A DNA stretch of 7,614 nucleotides from Lawsonibacter sp. (GTDB taxonomy: Bacteria > Bacillota > Clostridia > Oscillospirales > Oscillospiraceae), in assembly GCA_022798855.1 (NCBI GenBank), contig JAAWNI010000105.1, positions 1 through 7,614 of the forward strand. The letters are read 5' to 3'. Numbering within the stretch: position 1 is the stretch's first letter; each line of letters starts with the position of its first letter. Below, one piece after another: positions 7,301 to 7,614 of the stretch. Position numbers and translations under genes: made by a program. The notes beneath the pieces are model-generated. The model had not been told where the DNA came from and ran no database searches. It saw only the letters and a program-made list of their open reading frames with translations.

Positions 7301-7353
7301 TGAAACTGGGGCGGGGTGAACCCTCTGTTTCTGCGAATTGTCAGCTCGCCCAT
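4300..7353 (-). CDS. Flagellin-like protein with a large beta-helix, carbohydrate-binding-like insertion
   Basis: This 1017-residue protein has flagellin-like ends and a huge central insertion. Residues about 36-130 match the flagellin N-terminal D0/D1 pattern: GVKSAAD, helices with LTEVDSGLDRLEDLL, then EIDRI/NGK-like DIDRIIGSATAGGKPLF. Residues about 909-1017 match the flagellin C-terminus: LSAKALRLDGMDLATPEG, a helix with QLEQNYNSLN, then PVRDTATAS and SPQALLTHGRHELEDIQHLL in place of the usual IRDTDMA and SQAMLAQANQ...VLQLL. Between them are a Leu-rich helical part (131-323), an acidic/Pro linker (324-350), beta-rich segments (355-475), a second linker (477-488), a segment like beta-helix carbohydrate-binding proteins (about 620-735), and Gly-rich repeats (737-885). 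There is no signal peptide, membrane helix or LPXTG motif, as expected for export by the flagellar type III system. AGGAGG lies 8 bases before the ATG at 7351-7353, and a sigma-28-type promoter lies upstream. The first 35 residues diverge from normal flagellin. It contains eight cysteines, unusual for a flagellin. The flagellin relationship is by pattern, not database search; a hook-associated or flagellin-derived adhesin is the main alternative. Confidence 0.82.
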   Translation of the reverse strand: MGELTIRRNRGFTPPQFQTVGKTAKQSGVSQSQQGVKSAADTISDTLRQLMARVSQAEGRIRESRRTLQGGESVLTEVDSGLDRLEDLLRRSAGRSDRAPLQAELEGLLEDIDRIIGSATAGGKPLFLDGDMGLTGEAAALLSSLMGEMAAKGEGELPDWLTLGITQAIPSADQILAELGLDKTASAEEILAALQNHPPERCPVTGTLASLYLGAVISGCDLSQGLDPQKALEGLRQLLYKIGEGVPLDEAIETLTGGEFTSLDDFQAQFMGGSAPGLKDFLVNLLLADGGSLLFPNSPLLALLAGLEGSNLELLMGLLTTSQGPGAPLEQPAAAGAGEGEGVETASPSNAVMELKQAQVTGQDLSSVSFQAEKGVLTVGGTADVAIQGTGAAPGALTVLITGSGTVTLQNLDAAKLIVDTAMAQLLTAGGNRLAEVLLKEGSSLTLGGGGLLRLGLLQANGSNTLRLTGGAVAVEEPGEGEGSPSKPLAIPVLLEGAASFAARAGNVHAPDGVALEPLDVVWKALLPGWKSVSAIAIDGRQTKLALLNGDPMRLWLEKGDPSHGAPIHTLMFRGKDGSGRLQSRYAYLRWSQYANAFEPVSLYPNPFTITGGEDGRDWVYEEETHTLRILSNQVTAISGGAGTDANQSPFSGRIALADQIGRLKLALNGVVCRVSSGRAFDLGRENKVALILENGTRNLFESGSGCAGISLGEGTSLSIDCEDPHDSGALTATGGAGGAGIGRDSGGGRDQASQITIYGGAITASGSGGGAGIGAGKHGFMGSITIIGGVVDSTGGKGGGAGIGGALGAAVGDITIHGGSVTAVALHHAAAIGAGVQGECGNILITGTARILRAAGGPGGDIGSCLFGGCGRVLVSGGADIGEAKLSTQTGIPLDMGEDTVTLPQFQLSAKALRLDGMDLATPEGVQFAQSVLDADRRWISQIRGVYNMLYSQLEQNYNSLNTVQQYISVKGGGPVRDTATASTLLEDMRRSIIQSPQALLTHGRHELEDIQHLLQ
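4699..5145 (-). repeat. Gly-rich beta-helix repeats within the flagellin-like protein
   Basis: Residues 737-885 contain about five coils with a 29-30 residue period. The beta strands begin at 755 (QITIYGGAITASG), 784 (SITIIGGVVDSTG), 814 (DITIHGGSVTAVA), 843 (NILITGTARILRA) and 873 (RVLVSGGADIGEA). Each is preceded by a turn: GGAGIGRD, GGAGIGAG, GGAGIGGA, HAAAIGAG and GGDIGSC. Such regularity is the signature of a right-handed parallel beta-helix (solenoid). The last two coils are degenerate. The DNA copies have drifted apart, so the repeat is conserved at protein rather than nucleotide level. Confidence 0.85.
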
Positions 7354-7361
7354 TCCTGGCG

Positions 7362-7367
7362 CCTCCT
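7362..7367 (-). promoter_or_regulatory. Ribosome binding site of the flagellin-like gene
   Basis: On the - strand this reads AGGAGG, 8 bases before the ATG at 7351-7353. It supports that start over later in-frame ATGs and places the divergent N-terminus inside the real protein. Confidence 0.8.
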
Positions 7368-7386
7368 TTCGCTTTTCTATCTATAA

Positions 7387-7413
7387 ATATCGGCAAAGGG
7401 GCGGGAAAAATAA
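7387..7413 (-). promoter_or_regulatory. Sigma-28 (SigD/FliA)-type promoter for the flagellin-like gene
   Basis: On the - strand GCCGATAT (7387-7394) is an exact match to the -10 element of Bacillus-type SigD promoters (TAAA, 14-16 bases, GCCGATAT). With the 15-base spacing, the -35 position (7410-7413) reads TTAT, only a partial match to TAAA. The expected transcription start is near 7380, giving a 5' leader of about 27 bases that holds the ribosome binding site. This is the promoter class normally used for flagellin and other late flagellar genes. Confidence 0.7.
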
Positions 7414-7454
7414 CAACTGTTCCGGGGAGCGGCAAAAGAAAACCGCAGGCAAAA

Positions 7455-7497
7455 GCCCCCCCTGGAGGGGGGCACGGCAAAGCCGTGACGGGGGGAG
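7455..7497. repeat. GC-rich double-hairpin element, probably a dispersed intergenic repeat
   Basis: Two adjacent hairpins are visible. The first pairs GCCCCCC (7455-7461) with GGGGGGC (7467-7473) around CTGGA. The second pairs CACGGC (7473-7478) with GCCGTG (7482-7487) around AAA. A run of six G then AG follows (7490-7497), which could instead pair with the first C-run, giving one long cruciform-like structure. The layout resembles short intergenic repeats remembered from Oscillospiraceae genomes (C-rich stem, ACGGC-AAA-GCCGT core, GGGGGAGTTT end). That resemblance is from memory; only one copy is in this window. Confidence 0.55.
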
Positions 7498-7502
7498 TTT
7501 TG

Positions 7503-7544
7503 ATGAAACAAAGTTGTATAGTCGACGCACTTGAGAAGAGGTAA
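7503..7544 (+). CDS. Possible 13-residue leader peptide (weak)
   Basis: ATG at 7503 opens a 13-codon frame, MKQSCIVDALEKR, ending in TAA at 7542-7544, 17 bases before the next gene. GGGGGAG at 7491-7497 lies 5 bases upstream and could serve as a ribosome binding site, but that run belongs to the hairpin repeat. The region is clearly less GC-rich than its surroundings. A chance reading frame is the simplest explanation. Confidence 0.2.
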   Translation: MKQSCIVDALEKR

Positions 7545-7561
7545 AAAGGAGGGGAGGAAAA

Positions 7562-7614
7562 ATGGCGCAGGGCAAGGCGGAGGATGCAGGCGGGCTGACG
7601 CCCGCCAAAGACGA
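7562..7614 (+). CDS. Start of an unidentified gene, cut by the window end
   Basis: ATG at 7562 follows a strong purine-rich ribosome binding site (AGGAGGGGAGG, 7547-7557). The 17 visible codons read MAQGKAEDAGGLTPAKD, and the frame is open at the window edge. The hydrophilic N-terminus shows no signal peptide in the part seen. The product is not recognisable. It is divergent from the flagellin-like gene, so it may or may not belong to the same regulon. Confidence 0.6.
   Translation, partial: MAQGKAEDAGGLTPAKD

Larger units (their letters stand above)
7354..7561. other. Divergent intergenic region
   Basis: These 208 bases separate the start of the flagellin-like gene (leftward) from the start of a + strand gene (rightward). 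They hold the SigD-type promoter, a GC-rich double-hairpin repeat and a 13-codon possible reading frame. No convincing sigma-A promoter for the rightward gene is seen. A TATAGT at 7517-7522 could act as a -10 box but has no good -35 at the proper distance. No tRNA or recognisable riboswitch is seen. Confidence 0.6.

Noticed and set aside
7455..7487. CRISPR or terminator reading of the GC-rich hairpins in the intergenic region
   Set aside because: There is only one copy and no spacer array. No T-run follows the hairpins on the - strand and only TTTT after a G-run on the + strand, and no gene ends there to be terminated.

Overview
The window is GC-rich DNA (codon third positions dominated by G/C, strong AGGAGG-type ribosome binding sites, long stop-free antisense frames). 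It fits an anaerobic, fermentative, high-GC Firmicute. The gene content (NAD-linked [FeFe]-hydrogenase, flagellin-family protein, SigD-type promoter) and the style of the intergenic repeat suggest the Oscillospiraceae/Flavonifractor-Lawsonibacter-Oscillibacter neighbourhood. That placement is inference; no marker gene is present.

Region 1 (1-3536, + strand) holds two hydrogenase genes in tandem: hydB, lacking only its first few codons, and a complete hydA. HydB is the NuoF-like NAD(H)/FMN subunit with an N-terminal [2Fe-2S] domain and a C-terminal 2[4Fe-4S] ferredoxin domain. HydA is the NuoG-like multi-cluster subunit carrying the H-cluster. Together, with a NuoE-like HydC expected just left of the window, they would make a soluble electron-bifurcating or NAD-linked hydrogenase that disposes of fermentation electrons as H2 or takes H2 up. 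The active-site and proton-path residues appear intact. The third H-cluster motif is a variant.

Region 2 (3565-4242, + strand) is a 225-residue SMI1/KNR4 (SUKH) family protein, 28 bases after hydA and with its own ribosome binding site. No toxin gene is beside it. A GC-rich hairpin at 4261-4293 lies between its end and the end of the convergent gene and probably terminates both.

Region 3 (4300-7353, - strand) is the most interesting part: a 1017-residue protein whose two ends look like the N- and C-terminal helical domains of bacterial flagellin, while the middle (about 790 residues) is a large insertion. That insertion contains glycine-rich beta-helix repeats with a 29-30 residue period and resembles beta-helix carbohydrate-binding proteins. 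There is no signal peptide. The gene has a clear ribosome binding site and, upstream, a perfect GCCGATAT box, the -10 element of sigma-28/SigD (flagellar) promoters. Protein architecture and promoter therefore independently point to an unusual filament-associated flagellin that may display an adhesive domain.

Region 4 (7354-7614) is a divergent intergenic region with the SigD-type promoter, a GC-rich double-hairpin repeat, a possible 13-codon reading frame, and the first 17 codons of an unidentified + strand gene that runs out of the window.
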